Shown: piece after piece, positions 34,118 through 60,642 of the stretch
How positions within the stretch are numbered: the first letter of the stretch is position 1
How the letters are laid out: every line of letters begins with the position of its first letter
Assembly (NCBI RefSeq): GCF_000002995.4
Contig: NW_025062479.1
Location: 18,162,721 to 18,226,720 of the forward strand
Length of the DNA: 64,000 nt
Reading direction: 5' to 3'
Origin: Brugia malayi
Lineage: Eukaryota; Nematoda; Chromadorea; Rhabditida; Onchocercidae
The notes under the pieces: model-generated
Databases searched by the model: none
Seen by the model: only the letters and a program-made list of their open reading frames with translations
What the model was told of the DNA's origin: nothing
Made by a program: the position numbers and the translations under genes

Positions 34118-34702
34118 CCAGTTGCAGTTTGATTTATAAAATAGTGCTGGTTGTCACTTCTGAAATGAACTGATCTAACAAAGATGCTGCCTTAAAGTTT
34201 TTCTCTACAGTCATCCCCACTAAGAGTAATTATTGTAGTTTAATTGTATGAACTGTGTTAGGGTAATACATTTTGGGCAATGAAGTAAAACAATTAAGTT
34301 ATTAAACATTTAGAATGAATCACTCGAAATGTAAAGTGATCAAATCATATCTAAAACCAACCGGTATAAATTTGCGGTGAATCAGTTCAAATTTCAGTCA
34401 GTTGAATTGAACCGTTTGAGAAAATAGGAATGGCTAGACCTTCGTTCATTCCAAAGGAATCTTAAAAATTTCTCAGTTTCCATATCCAAAGTAGACGAAG
34501 TATGATGTTATGGGGCAGAGAGTGAAATGAACTCTACAAAGGTATCTCAAGATGACAATCTGTAGACTTCGAGTTGGTGCCACCGATTAAGGAAAGAGTG
34601 TGAAGTCGTAACTATCAGTTGTCATTGACAGGTGGGATTTATATTAAACAATAATGAATATCTTGTAGTAATAGTGGATTGCAGAGACTAAATGGCGCAA
34701 CG
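34118..34702. promoter_or_regulatory. Divergent promoter region, porcupine / KICS2
   Basis: 585 nt between two divergent start codons; no coding frame. Presumed shared promoter by position only. Confidence 0.45.
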
Positions 34703-37550
34703 ATGACAACAGGGACAGTATCCACTTGTTTGGCTACAGCAGCAGATATCGCTTGCATAGATCCTCTTATTGGCAGTGATCTCTGTCCTCTTCTTCGGGT
34801 ACAATTCATTTTCTCTCTTTTTTGAAATATTTCAGTTCCTCATTTCTGATGAATGAATTCATTTTCTAACATAAATGTAGTATATTAGTTTATTTTCGCA
34901 TAAATTGTTCAGCAATTCGGTGCAGCGATGAGCAAAGCTCGGTTCGATGATGCTCGAGGACTGATTGAATCATTTCGAGGAACGCGAGTTCCAATATCAT
35001 CTAGTGCGGAAGATTGTCTTTGCCACTTGCTTCTTTCTGCTTGTATTCAGGTTGTTGATCTTTTACAACACAGAGATTCTGAGAAGAGGATGATGCATCT
35101 AAAAGCTTTATTTTCAGATAGTAAAAGCAGAGAGCGCATATTATTCCCTAAATTTTATGGTAACAAAGGCCTTTTTTCGACGAGAAAGCACTCTATTGTT
35201 AGCTTATACACAGATCAAGTGACCTCTTCATCTAATTCTTTCCACATCTAATGTTTTTTTCTATTTATTTTGAATTTTTGAGCTGAACCTTTATGAGTAG
35301 ACAGTTTGACGTTTAATGTGATTGAGTAAATACCTTGAGAAGACTGTATAGCAAAATCATGAAGGTTCTAAAAAATTGATATTTTGAACCTTTATTGAAT
35401 TGGTTTAAATTAGCATTGTCTAGGTAATTATATTATCAAGAAATTCTTATGGATTTATAAGAGCAGTTTTTATATTTCAGGGCCGAACTATGTCAAATGG
35501 ATGATGTAATAGGAAATGCTAAGATTTCAGCAGCAGAGGATATTAGACGACGTCTGATTGATTTTACCAGTGCCAGAGTTTCAATGATTAATGTTTACAA
35601 TTCATTTCTAGTTGAAAGTAATATTCTTCCATACTTATTACTTTACTGCTTTACACAAAGCATTATTAATCTTAACTTTTCATGTGGCGCCAATATTTTG
35701 TATTTATATTTTATATTATTTAGGTATTTCGGCCTAGTTATCATTAAAAGCATTTAGATTTTGGTCTTCCAAGTGAACTGACAGCTTTGACGACAGTCCT
35801 TTCATCGGTCGAACATCTATTAATGCTTTTAGTTAACCATGAATCGCTTACATTTTTATTTACTTTTGTCATTAACGAGGTAGTGGTAATGAAACTGCTT
35901 TTGGAGGTACAGCTGACTCTCATACGATGTGAGGTTCTGTTTTTGTCGTTTCGTAAAGCTCAGCCATTTGAATTAAAATGGCACCTCAGCTCTTTATGGA
36001 CTTATAAGTTTCTGTGAGTAAGTATTTCTTTACCTAATAAAGTATTTCAGTTCTTGCAGTCACTGATTAAGTTGAAGAGTGCACACATTAAACTCCAGTC
36101 TTGGTTTAATTCTGTCGGTTATAAGCATGCACAAATCAAAGCAACAGCGAAGTTCTTTGGTCTCGGTAATGACTTATATTTTAAAGTTTCAATTATCAAT
36201 CTTTTTCATTTATTAGCTTTGAAAGTAAAGGAATTTGCTTCGTAGTTTTTATGGCAAACTTTTAACATTGCAATTTCAGGACCTCAGGTTCAGTGTTCTT
36301 CTTTGAGACTATGTGGTTGGACTTATGAATTTTACATGCTGTTATTGGCGAAGTTTTCCTTATATTTCCATGATTCGCTACAGCCACAATGCTCATCAGG
36401 CGACTTTGATCATGCAATTAGTGTTATGAAATCACCGAATTTTGTTCAATTATTTGCTACATTTCGTCGCAAAATGGAGCCTTTATATATTCTCTTGATT
36501 GCTAATCGTTGCGATGCTTCAGATATATCACCTCGTTTGTTTTGCTACCTATTATTTGTTTAATTTTTATCGTCGATTTTTCCGCGTTTTCAAATTTTTA
36601 TTTTTCTATGTATAATCTCTAAAACAATTGATTTCTAGACTTAATAAACTTTAATGCGTCATCATGTATATTTAAAGTTCCCATTACTTTTTTAATTACA
36701 CCTAATACCCGTTTTTGTTTCCTTTTTCTTGTTTGAAGTATTCAAAATATTTTCTGTATGATTTGTTTACTTCATTTTTCTTATCATTACGTATTTGAAA
36801 AAATAAAATGATTCCAGAACTATGTTTTCAGTTATTGGTTATGGCTGCGCATCTGATCTTGACGATGGAGAAGGTGAATTGCGAAAGAAATTTTTAGTTT
36901 TTTTCAAAATAGGTGGTGAAGCAAAAGAAATGAATATATTGCTTCCGTCGATTTCTATACTTATACAAGAAGCAGGTGCTAAAAAGTCTGGAACAGATCG
37001 TATTACATACTGTTATGATCAACTTATGTCCAGGGTACGACTTTTATTTTGCATGTATAGAAATAAGAATTTGCTCAGGTTGTCTAAATGCCAGAATAAA
37101 TTCAACATCAATATAATGGTAAAATGAGACAAACTTTGGCAGAGATTTTTCTTCAGTGTTTCTCAGTGAGTTCAAGTGTAATGTATGTGGAACAACCGCT
37201 TTAGTCATGTTAGTCTCAGTGGTTGTGCTGATGCAATTTTTTTTTAATCTTGTTCTTTTCATAGATAGGCAAAAATGGATAGTTCTATAAAGAAATACAA
37301 GAAATTTTTCAACTGTTTGCATATTTAAAGCTATTAATTTGCTTAGATTGCTTTCTTTATGTTTTTTTTTTTTTTTTTTTCTTTCTAGAGCTTCTTCGTA
37401 TTATTGGTGGAATATAATTTATATGTAACGATTATTTTTGATCGAAGAGTTAGCGAACGTGATAATACAGTGGTTAGCTTTCTGTTGAATAGTTGCAGTC
37501 AGTTGCGATGCACTAAAATCTGTCAAAGTTGGCGGAAATTTTCAACATAG
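34703..37550 (+). CDS. KICS2: KICSTOR subunit 2 (KICS2 / C12orf66 homologue)
   Basis: Eight exons chain in frame to 493 residues (human 445): 34703-34798, 34913-35218, 35467-35617, 35758-35933, 36051-36165, 36280-36538, 36818-37034, 37389-37550. Matching blocks in order: GLFSTRKHSIVSLYTD (human FFSRKDSIRTIYTS), FLQSLIKLKSAHIKLQSW (human FLPSLVNLHSAHTKLQTW), MLLLAKFSLYFHDSL (human MLLAKFSFYFHEAL) and VTIIFDRRVSERDNTVVSFL near the C-terminus (human IVVIFESKKSERDSHFISFL). KICS2, with KPTN, ITFG2 and SZT2, holds GATOR1 at the lysosome to restrain TORC1 when nutrients are low. The protein is helical and soluble. Uncertain joints are the exon 3 start and the exon 6 donor (GTTTTG). Exon 4 ends at GAG|GTTCTG rather than later because only that gives a gap-free match of spacing to human. 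The family call is firm; the exact model is not. Confidence 0.85.
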
Positions 37551-37848
37551 TTTTTTCTAAAGAAAGTTGTATTATTCTGCATTATTTTTATTTTGCCGGA
37601 TTATATAAATATTTTTTAATATTTACTATACATCACATTTTCATATTTTCTATGGCTTTATGTAAACATTACTTCATGGTCAATCATTCTACTCCCTGAC
37701 AAATATGGATGCTTCTCCAAGACATTATAAAACTACATTTCAATTTTATTTCGAAGGAAAAACTAGTCTCTGGAATCGGTAACAATTGAAGATTGTCTTA
37801 TTCTTAACCGGAAATTACTAAACTTTGTTTGAAGGACAGGTGATTTTT

Positions 37849-37903
37849 ATTGAGAATTATATAAGAATTATTGAAATTTTCATTGAGAATTATATGAGAA
37901 TTA
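37849..37903. repeat. 22-bp direct repeat, 33-nt period
   Basis: ATTGAGAATTATATAAGAAT (37849-) recurs with one change at 37882-37903. AT-rich local duplication downstream of KICS2. Confidence 0.75.
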
Positions 37904-37966
37904 CATTCTTATTGAAAAAATTATATATTTATTGAGTCCGAAGCAAACATGTGTAAATAGGAATAT

Positions 37967-38227
37967 ATGCTTTGCTGTTGTACAATGCCTGTTTTTCTTA
38001 TTTTGTACCGAGATTTACTTGTATATATGATTATAACACTCCTGGAATTTTTATTTGAAAGTGATGAGTCCCACGGTTCAAGCTCTTTAACCATTTGGAA
38101 CAATGAGTTATTTGCGTGCATGAGCAAATACTTTAGAATATTACATGCAGAAGTAAAACATGAATTATCTTCATTGGCTTTTGACGTAGTTGCTAGTGTT
38201 GCTCATAGTTTGAAGAAATCCATATGA
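37967..38227 (+). other. Isolated 86-codon open frame
   Basis: An open frame with mixed, helix-like composition and no low-complexity bias in its second half (DVVASVAHSL near the end). No nearby acceptor, partner exon or known family was found. It could be a small gene, an unplaced exon, or chance. Confidence 0.2.
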
Positions 38228-39119
38228 ATCTATGACATTAGTAGTTCGTGAAGAGTTGTAGTTTTAAATCAACAGACCATGTTGCGATTGTTCGATAGTT
38301 GTGAGAACACTTCACTTGCAATCATATCCTTCAGCAGTTGTTTTTCTATTTTTTAAAACTGCATCCCTGCATTTAAATGGCAATGCTTTTAAAGTGGTAT
38401 TAGTTTTCTGTTGCAGTTTATTTATGACAAAATGAACTGAATGCGAAGTAATTCTAACTTAGGCGCAGATAATAACAGCGCACAATAAAAATATGGCTAC
38501 ATTGTTCATAGTCTTTTTCATCCTACTTGACCTTTGCTCTTCCGGACAGAGCGTGCATTTCTTGACATTATCATTCGGAAATACATACTATCATGAGTTT
38601 CCTTGATTGAGTTGTTTCACCTGGATAAGCAATTTTTCGAAGTGGTGAGAGACGGGAAGGAAGGAGGTTTGGACTGCATACAATGGAAGCAGTTGAAGTG
38701 TTAGTTCTGTTTTAAAATTATCAGCAATTAACATTTGTAATTCATGGAATTCACCGAAGTACAGGTTCAAATATAAATCATAATAACGTGAAGCTATTAA
38801 AAAGTTCTTAAATCCCTGACCATTCTTTAGCTAGGTTTTCAAACAAAAAATATGGTGGGTCATTGAAAGGAAATTCTGGTCCTGATCACTATTTAGTCTC
38901 GACAGTTAATAGTAAATGATACCCTAGGTGATAACTCAGCAATCCTGCTGTTTTGTGGTCGGGAAGATTTAACTGAAATCTGTGAGAACGTGATCAGTGG
39001 CGCATATGATTTGCATATGTTAACACTTATTCGTTCCATTTCACTGTACTCTTCGCTCCCACACATCAGGAAGTTCTTTTCAGCAATATTTAACAGCTCA
39101 TTTCACTATAAACTCGAAG

Positions 39120-39665
39120 TTCCCCTTATTTCTGTTAGGAACACGTGTGACATCAAGTGAAAGATAATAATAAACGAGACACTGTAATGCCGTGCTACCA
39201 AATATCCTCTGTCGTCGCATGACGATAACGTTTCGCTCTTCATTCCTCCAAAGCACGCTTGCAACGATATCGTGCGGTGCATAATGACAAGTTAAGCGTC
39301 GTTCTCTGCTGCTGTCACCGTTTGTCACCCATCACCGTGAATAGTGTGCCTACCCCTTATATCAGGTGGGTCACAGCAACAGGACAAGCCTGTACAATCA
39401 ACTTGTCACCACCTCTCCCACACATCTCTCGCCAGTATAGCCAATTTAATGCTCTCACTTCGCTCACTCTCGTCTTGTCTCTGTTCCTCATCCCTCTTCC
39501 TTTGTATGTATGCATCTTCATCTTCTGATCTGTCTGTGTTTTCACCACATTCTCTATTGATTCTTCAGTACGTCGTGCATGGACTATCTCCGTCGTCTCC
39601 CTGTCTGTCTTACACAGACGCGGATGCACACAATATACATATGACACAGTCATAACGCTATCGAT
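39120..39665. promoter_or_regulatory. GC/CT-rich island, possible control region
   Basis: A composition island rich in CTCTC/CTCAC tracts on the plus strand (GAGA-type on the minus). Open frames across it are Ser-rich readings of the pyrimidine tracts. A promoter or enhancer is suggested by composition only. Confidence 0.3.
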
Positions 39666-42294
39666 TCACGAGACTATGCTTTGTTAACTGTAAGGGCTGA
39701 GTAGTTGCTGCTACAATAAGGGCTTCCTACTCCAGGCTTTCTTATTGTTTGCTGTTTGTGATTTCATTTATTGGAGTTGCACTTATTTACAACTTCGATG
39801 ATGGATCGTTACTTATTATATCTGCTTCAAGGCCATTGTCGTGCCTCAGTCGAGGTTCGATTATTCTAACGAATAACTGGCGTCAACAAAGTCACTAATT
39901 AATTGATCAACTGTCAGTCATAGCTTAATGCTTAGTGTCATTTATGGGAAGGAGTAAATGTCTCTACTGCTTTATCAATTCCTCTTTCAGTTTTTATCGA
40001 TCAAAGCTTACTCGACATCATTTTTACCTAACACTTCACAAGAATTCTGCATTAATATTTTCTTGAAGAGTCAAATGAAGAATTTGAATGACATTAATGT
40101 TACTGAGTTCACCTCTAACATTGTGGCTGATTGTTGTCCATAATTCACTGGTAATAACCGAAGTTAGTGATTTGGCGACCAAATAAGATTCCACTGCAGA
40201 TGTTCAAAGATTTGCCTTCTTTAAATTATAGAAGCTGCTTCATATTTTTTCATCCTTTATTTTTAATGACACTTGTGTATTGGCCTTTACACATTTCTGT
40301 CCTAATTATGTTACGTCACGTTGCACATCACAACTCTCATTAAGTTGAAGTTAGCTAGAGCCGAAATTTAACTCTTGGCATTTCAATACTGTTAGGACTT
40401 TCCTCATTTAAAGTTAGAATTCGGTACACACTGATTGTACTTCCACTAATTAGTTCGTTTTATCCTTTTCTCTACATTTATAAAAGTCTTTAACATATGT
40501 CTATCTCGAACAACGGAAAAGAACTAGCGAATGCCCTGGGATACTGATTTGGAAAACTTTTGGAATAGAATGTTCGGTGAAGAGAATCGTCACGAAAAAC
40601 TAAGTTCACAGATTAGTTCCCATCTTTCCATTTTTCATAGTACAAACTTTCATTCTAAATTTCCAATTTAATTTGTATGTGCTCTTTCCAATCCTTATTA
40701 TTTAATAAGTATGAAGGACAAAACTCTCAGTCTGCTTATCACCTTTTTTTGGGTGTGATTGAGTTCAGTAGTTCATGTAAAAGAGGTGAAAAAGATATTA
40801 AGCCACGCGGTCAGACTCAGCTGCTTTTTTTTTTTGGACATTACACTGGTTTCAATATGAGCCAGAAAAGTGAATCCTTTTTGCAAACAGAATATGGAAG
40901 GTAATATCTATTGGAGAGATATTGCTTGGGATTACTTCTCTAAGATATTAAAAAATTCTGAAATAGGCGAGGAACAGAGGACTGTCCGTGCGTTCTTTTC
41001 TCATTTCCTTTCAAACAGGTTCCAATTTTCGTTTGCGCGCAAAAGTTTCAGTTTCTTCAGCATATAATATTTTGCAATATTGCACCCTTCGTTTATCATT
41101 TGTTTCCATAAGACAAGCACAATCAAAGAGAATCTTTTTGGGCCTAAGTTGTATCACAGCATTTGACGTCAAATGTTCCTTGCTTAGTTACTAGTCTTGT
41201 AGTATTTCATCTTTTCGTACTAATTCTGTCTTTTTATGCTCACCTTAGAAAATACAACTTAGTTTTTATATGTCTTAAGTTTTACCAACTTCACCATAGA
41301 ATGCTTTAGCAAAAATTTTTTCGAGGTCGCCATTTTGTCACTTTGGTTGGTTGTTTGTTATCAGTTGAAGAATTTACTATTTATGGTGAAGAATATTTAT
41401 GATAATTTTATGGCACAAACACTAAGGTGATAAACTGATAAGCTACTTTAATCTTTGTCCCTCTGTCATTATATGGAAATACTAAACTTCAGTGCCTTTC
41501 AAATTCTTCAGTCTTTTTATATAATGTTGCCTTTTTCCAGTTCATTTATATACCGAGAATAATCGGCCGGTTTTAAATAATAAAGCCGTAATAGCTTTAG
41601 CATCTTTTTTTTTTTTTTTTAATAAGAAAATTTCTTGAGTAGAAATCAATCAATATTTGCAACATTACACCCTCAGTCATTAAAGAAGTTGCATTGATGA
41701 ATTGAGAGTCACGCGGTGAAGTACGTGTATACACTTATCCACCAGAAGCCTGTCTTCTGAAGATAGAATAGCACTGCAAGATAGTTTTTTCCTGATACTT
41801 CCGAAATACATGCACTTGATATCCGGAAATACTGGAAAATGTTTGTATTGGGGCTTCATTTGCATTTATAAGCAAAGAGTCTTTGAAAAGAGTAAAAAAT
41901 AAGCTAATTGTTGCAAGTTAATTCATTTGTGGTTGCTTGCCCACATTTTTCTCATCTTCACTTCAAGGACACTAAAATTCGCTTTCTGCATTATGCATTG
42001 ACACTTGGTCGATCAGGGTTTTTCCTTTTTTCTCCCTCTTCCCCTCTCCTTCGTTTTTGAATTCTCTTGTATTTCCCATACGAATGTGTTCGGTCCCGGC
42101 ATTCTTTTTTATTTCACCACTTGTTATATTTGCAGTAGCTGTTTTTCATCGTAAATTATTTTTCCTATTTTTTCAAGCGATCTTTCTCCCTTCTTCTGTC
42201 ACCCTCTCTCTCTTCATTATAAATATTTTACCCATTGTACTATAATGTTGAGATTTTGAGCTTTGTGTCTATTTTCATTGCTCTAAGTCCAGCT

Positions 42295-42452
42295 CTTCAC
42301 TGAATCGTTTTCCGGTATTTCAAATTGTATACCACATTTACTAGCATTCTGTGTTTTTAGGGTGCGATTATTTCTATCTTTACATTGACCGAATGTTTCA
42401 AATTCATCATTTAAATGATCCTCACTTCACTGATTCGTTTCCTGGTATTTCA
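42295..42452. repeat. 28-bp direct repeat, 130-nt period
   Basis: CTTCACTGAATCGTTTTCCG (42295-) recurs at 42425-42452 with three mismatches. The sequence between and after the copies shows only weak similarity, so the unit may be an old local duplication. Confidence 0.65.
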
Positions 42453-43367
42453 CTGTTTAGAATTCTTCCATTCTGTTATGTTATCTAGATATGGCGTATA
42501 CAACCTTTTCATTCCATTGTGGTTTCATTCTCCAAATTTGAATCCACTTCTTTTTTATCTGAAAAGTGGGAGGATATACTGTTGCTTCTCCCACTTTCAT
42601 TTTCACTACTGTCTCTGGAATCTGTTATAATTTAAAGTAACGGAAGAAATGAACACTCCATCATAATTTAATTAAATTACGAGAGGGTTAAAAAGTGTTT
42701 TATCATTCAGCGCTAATCATATGCTGCAGAATTGTAAGTTGATAAGATGAACAGGACAAACATGCAATCCAAATCAAAATACGCGCCACTGTCTGCTTGT
42801 CAGACATTATGTGACAATGTGAAAGAGCAGCATAAGCGGTGACATAAAAAAAAGGGAACTAAATCCTAATGCAAGAGTTAATTCTTACCCAATTACTTAG
42901 GCTGTGCTCTTTGGTCTTTTATTTCTCAACGGATTTTAACATTTTGCAGTTTGAGAAACTAAGATTTCAGTGAATGTTAAGGAGAGCAATGAGAATATAA
43001 AAAATTGATGAATTAATTTTGGAAGTATCTCGAAGTCAAATACCACCTTTAACAATGGCAGAGGAAAAGAATACGTTTCAGCTTGTTGTATCAGTGATTT
43101 TATTGTATAATTTAATTTTTGAATATGTCGATAATCGCTAGCTGACATGGTCATATATTTGCCTCCAAAAATGACTTATACACAGCGACTTGAGAAAGTG
43201 AAATTCCTTCGGATTGGTGACAAAGAATGAAATCATGCAAAGTAGTTGAAAGTCTGTAAGAGCGACAAGAAATTTTCGACAGAAATGCACAAAATCTCGT
43301 ATGTTCTTAGAGAGGAGCTGTATAGAGTAGTCCAAAACTCTGATTCTTTATTTATTTTTGCAGTATT

Positions 43368-43571
43368 ATGAATTATCATTCCCCTCTTGAGCGATGTAAA
43401 GAACATCTGAACAAATTTTCAACTTTGGTTAATATGAAAAAAAGGGACGGTCCTGGACCCATTGCTCTTATTGCTAGTGAACTATGCTGGCCTACTTATA
43501 AATTTTTTGGAGATCGTTTTCATACTTGTGATGGGATTACTGAGCTAGTCACTGTTCGTTTTAAAAGTTAA
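43368..43571 (+). other. Candidate single-exon small ORF, 67 codons
   Basis: ATG lies 4 nt behind a TTTTTGCAG acceptor, the configuration of a trans-spliced gene or an internal exon. The frame has balanced composition (GPGPIALIASELCW in the middle) and ends at TAA 43569-43571. No family recognised and no partner exons found within several kb. Confidence 0.3.
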
Positions 43572-45840
43572 TGAAGCTATCCCCTACCTTAACAAAATCA
43601 TTAGTTGTGTGTTGCCTTTCTATGAGCAAAGATAATTTAAAACATGTTTTGCCATGAGGCCTATGTAAATATGGGAACTGGAAGTAGAATGTTCGGTCTT
43701 CAAGCCACAAGATATCAGACTAATCTCGAGGAAATATTCTGCAGATGAATGATATTTTCTCTTAGGCGTTTGGTAATTGGTAATTGTTCATTAAGGTAAT
43801 TGTTATATATGAAGGAGGTGAATATATCCGTAATGGTGGCCATTTCGTCGCTCAAATTATAATTTCTTTTTCACTATAATAAAATTTTAGAAGTTTAAGG
43901 TTTTTCAAAGAAACTTATTTACAAAGTCATTCTGGGCTCGAATTCTCACAGGACGTGAATTCTCGCACGGCCTTTAATTTATGTAGATGATACCTTTTAT
44001 TTCATTTCAAAAGGGAAGAATTCACTGCATGTGGCAGTAATTCCTTCAGTAGTAGTAGTACAAATTCGGTATGAAGAAAGTTGTTATTTTCGTATTCAAT
44101 TTATTATCATATGAAGCACAGGAATGGTTGTAGTTCATTAAATATTTTCTGGACAGACTGAATAAAAGATGAAGAATTTATTGGTTGAGAAAAGAAAGTT
44201 AAATAATATTTTACATACTGGTCGGTGCAAGCTGTAAGCATATCCGGTATTCGTATAATCGTAAAGGATGAAATTAGCAGTATCCATTCCTGGAATGCCT
44301 AACTTATATCTTATTATTTTACAATCTTAAATCATTGATTAATTACACAGCTACACAGCTTGGTTTTGAAATCCAAGATTCTGAAAAATTGGAGAGACGA
44401 AAGTGAGCTAGGATCAGCTCAAAATCACAATTAACTTCTATTATTATTTGCAAAAGCTGAACTTACAAACTTTCTTCCATATTAGGTTGGTTATATTTTC
44501 AATGATGACAAAATGTCACTGAGAAAATGATGGATAAAGACTGTTGTGCTAGAGAAAGTTGCAAACAGTTCAAAATTGAAATCGATTAGTTTAAGAGTTA
44601 TAGTGAGAATGATTTCTGCATAGTATTTAGAATTCGAGGAAAAGAAATGGGAAGAAGGAAATTCAAGGGAAAGTTGGACAAATTAGAAATTAGAAGGGAG
44701 ACAAGGTAGACTGAAATTCCTTTATCCGTAGTATCCTTGATCATCTCTCTGACGAAAAATATTGGGAAGAAAGCGGGCAGTGAAAAGACTGGAAAATATT
44801 CCGCTTCCAAAGAATGAATAGAGCCAAACAGAGTGTGATTTTATAACATTGTATATATTTTAAACTTTTTAATGCGATTTAAATGATTGGTATTGTGTAG
44901 TCCTGTGTTCAGATGTCTTAAAGAGTCACTGTCACTGCTGTTGCAGTTCATTTGCTTTGCATTTTTATCGAACTACATTACCTAAGAAGTAGAACAAACG
45001 AATGAAACAGGAGAGTGACTTATTACAATGTCTAAAGGAAGCATTCTCACTCTTCACAAACTCATTCCTCTTATTTCGGCATCTTTTTATTACGAATTAC
45101 TTTCGTTCCTAGAGAAGCGCTTGTTTTGCGAGTTCGGTCTTTATCAGAGGCTTGGTAGTTTTTTCTCGTTTTTTTTTTTCGTGCATTGATGTTTTATGTT
45201 TAATGACACCGCAATTGTTCCATGATTGAATTATGTATTGGCAGTTTTAGTCATTATTAGAAGTAGAAAAGATGGAATGAATGGCATAAGAGAGAAGTAG
45301 ATAATTGTTACAGTTTGAAGTAGCACAGAATGAATTATAGTTAGAGTCTGCTTATTTTCGCTACTTCAGGTTTTTGATTACAGAAATTTCTGACATTTCA
45401 CTCATTTCAATAATTTAAAACGAATCAGGATTCTGTAATGTGCAGCATAAGTTCGTTTAAGATTCATTTAAAGGTCCCATTCTTTTTTAAAAAAAAAAAT
45501 TGATTTAATTTTTTTCATTGCAGTGTTGGAAAGCATGCATAAAACCGGAATAAATCTCGTATATGACAACTAAATAAACTAATTGTTTACAACATATATT
45601 TTGATTGAAATGTATCCTTCTTCAAAATAATTACATCGTTGTTCTCCTGGAAAACATTTAAATTCATTTAAAGGCCTTTTTGTGTCGTATGTCTATTCTA
45701 TTCATCAACTATTGAATGTAGGATCAAAAGTTATTGTAAATAATTCATTTATTCATTCATTTACTATTTATTAGCATTGATTTTTTTAATTAGCTCCGTT
45801 TTAAAATTTGGTTTTTATTTCCCAGCATTGCTAAGTTGCA

Positions 45841-45860
45841 TTTTTTTTTTTTTTTTCAGG
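45841..45860 (+). promoter_or_regulatory. Probable spliced-leader acceptor of the Scribble gene
   Basis: A run of 16 T ends in CAG at 45859; the ATG at 45955 follows a 95-nt leader with no upstream exon in evidence. Confidence 0.55.
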
Positions 45861-45954
45861 AGAGGAAGTGCACTTTCTACTAGCAAAGTAAAGTAGCTAG
45901 GAAGGAATAATCGAATACACACACTGTCATTAACTCTCAAAAGGCATTTAAAGA

Positions 45955-60642
<14,688 letters not shown>

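Larger units (their letters stand above)
38228..45859. other. Gene desert, about 7.6 kb
   Basis: No exon chain with coding character. Open frames are short and AT-driven, apart from the candidate at 43368. The stretch 39120-39660 is visibly richer in GC and pyrimidines than its surroundings. Homopolymer T runs lie near 41608-41621. This region may hold distal control of the Scribble gene or untranslated 5' exons. Confidence 0.5.

Noticed and set aside
39259..39655. Overlapping open frames on both strands of about 90-103 codons
   Set aside because: They are Ser-rich readings of pyrimidine tracts, overlap each other on both strands, and have no splice or family support.
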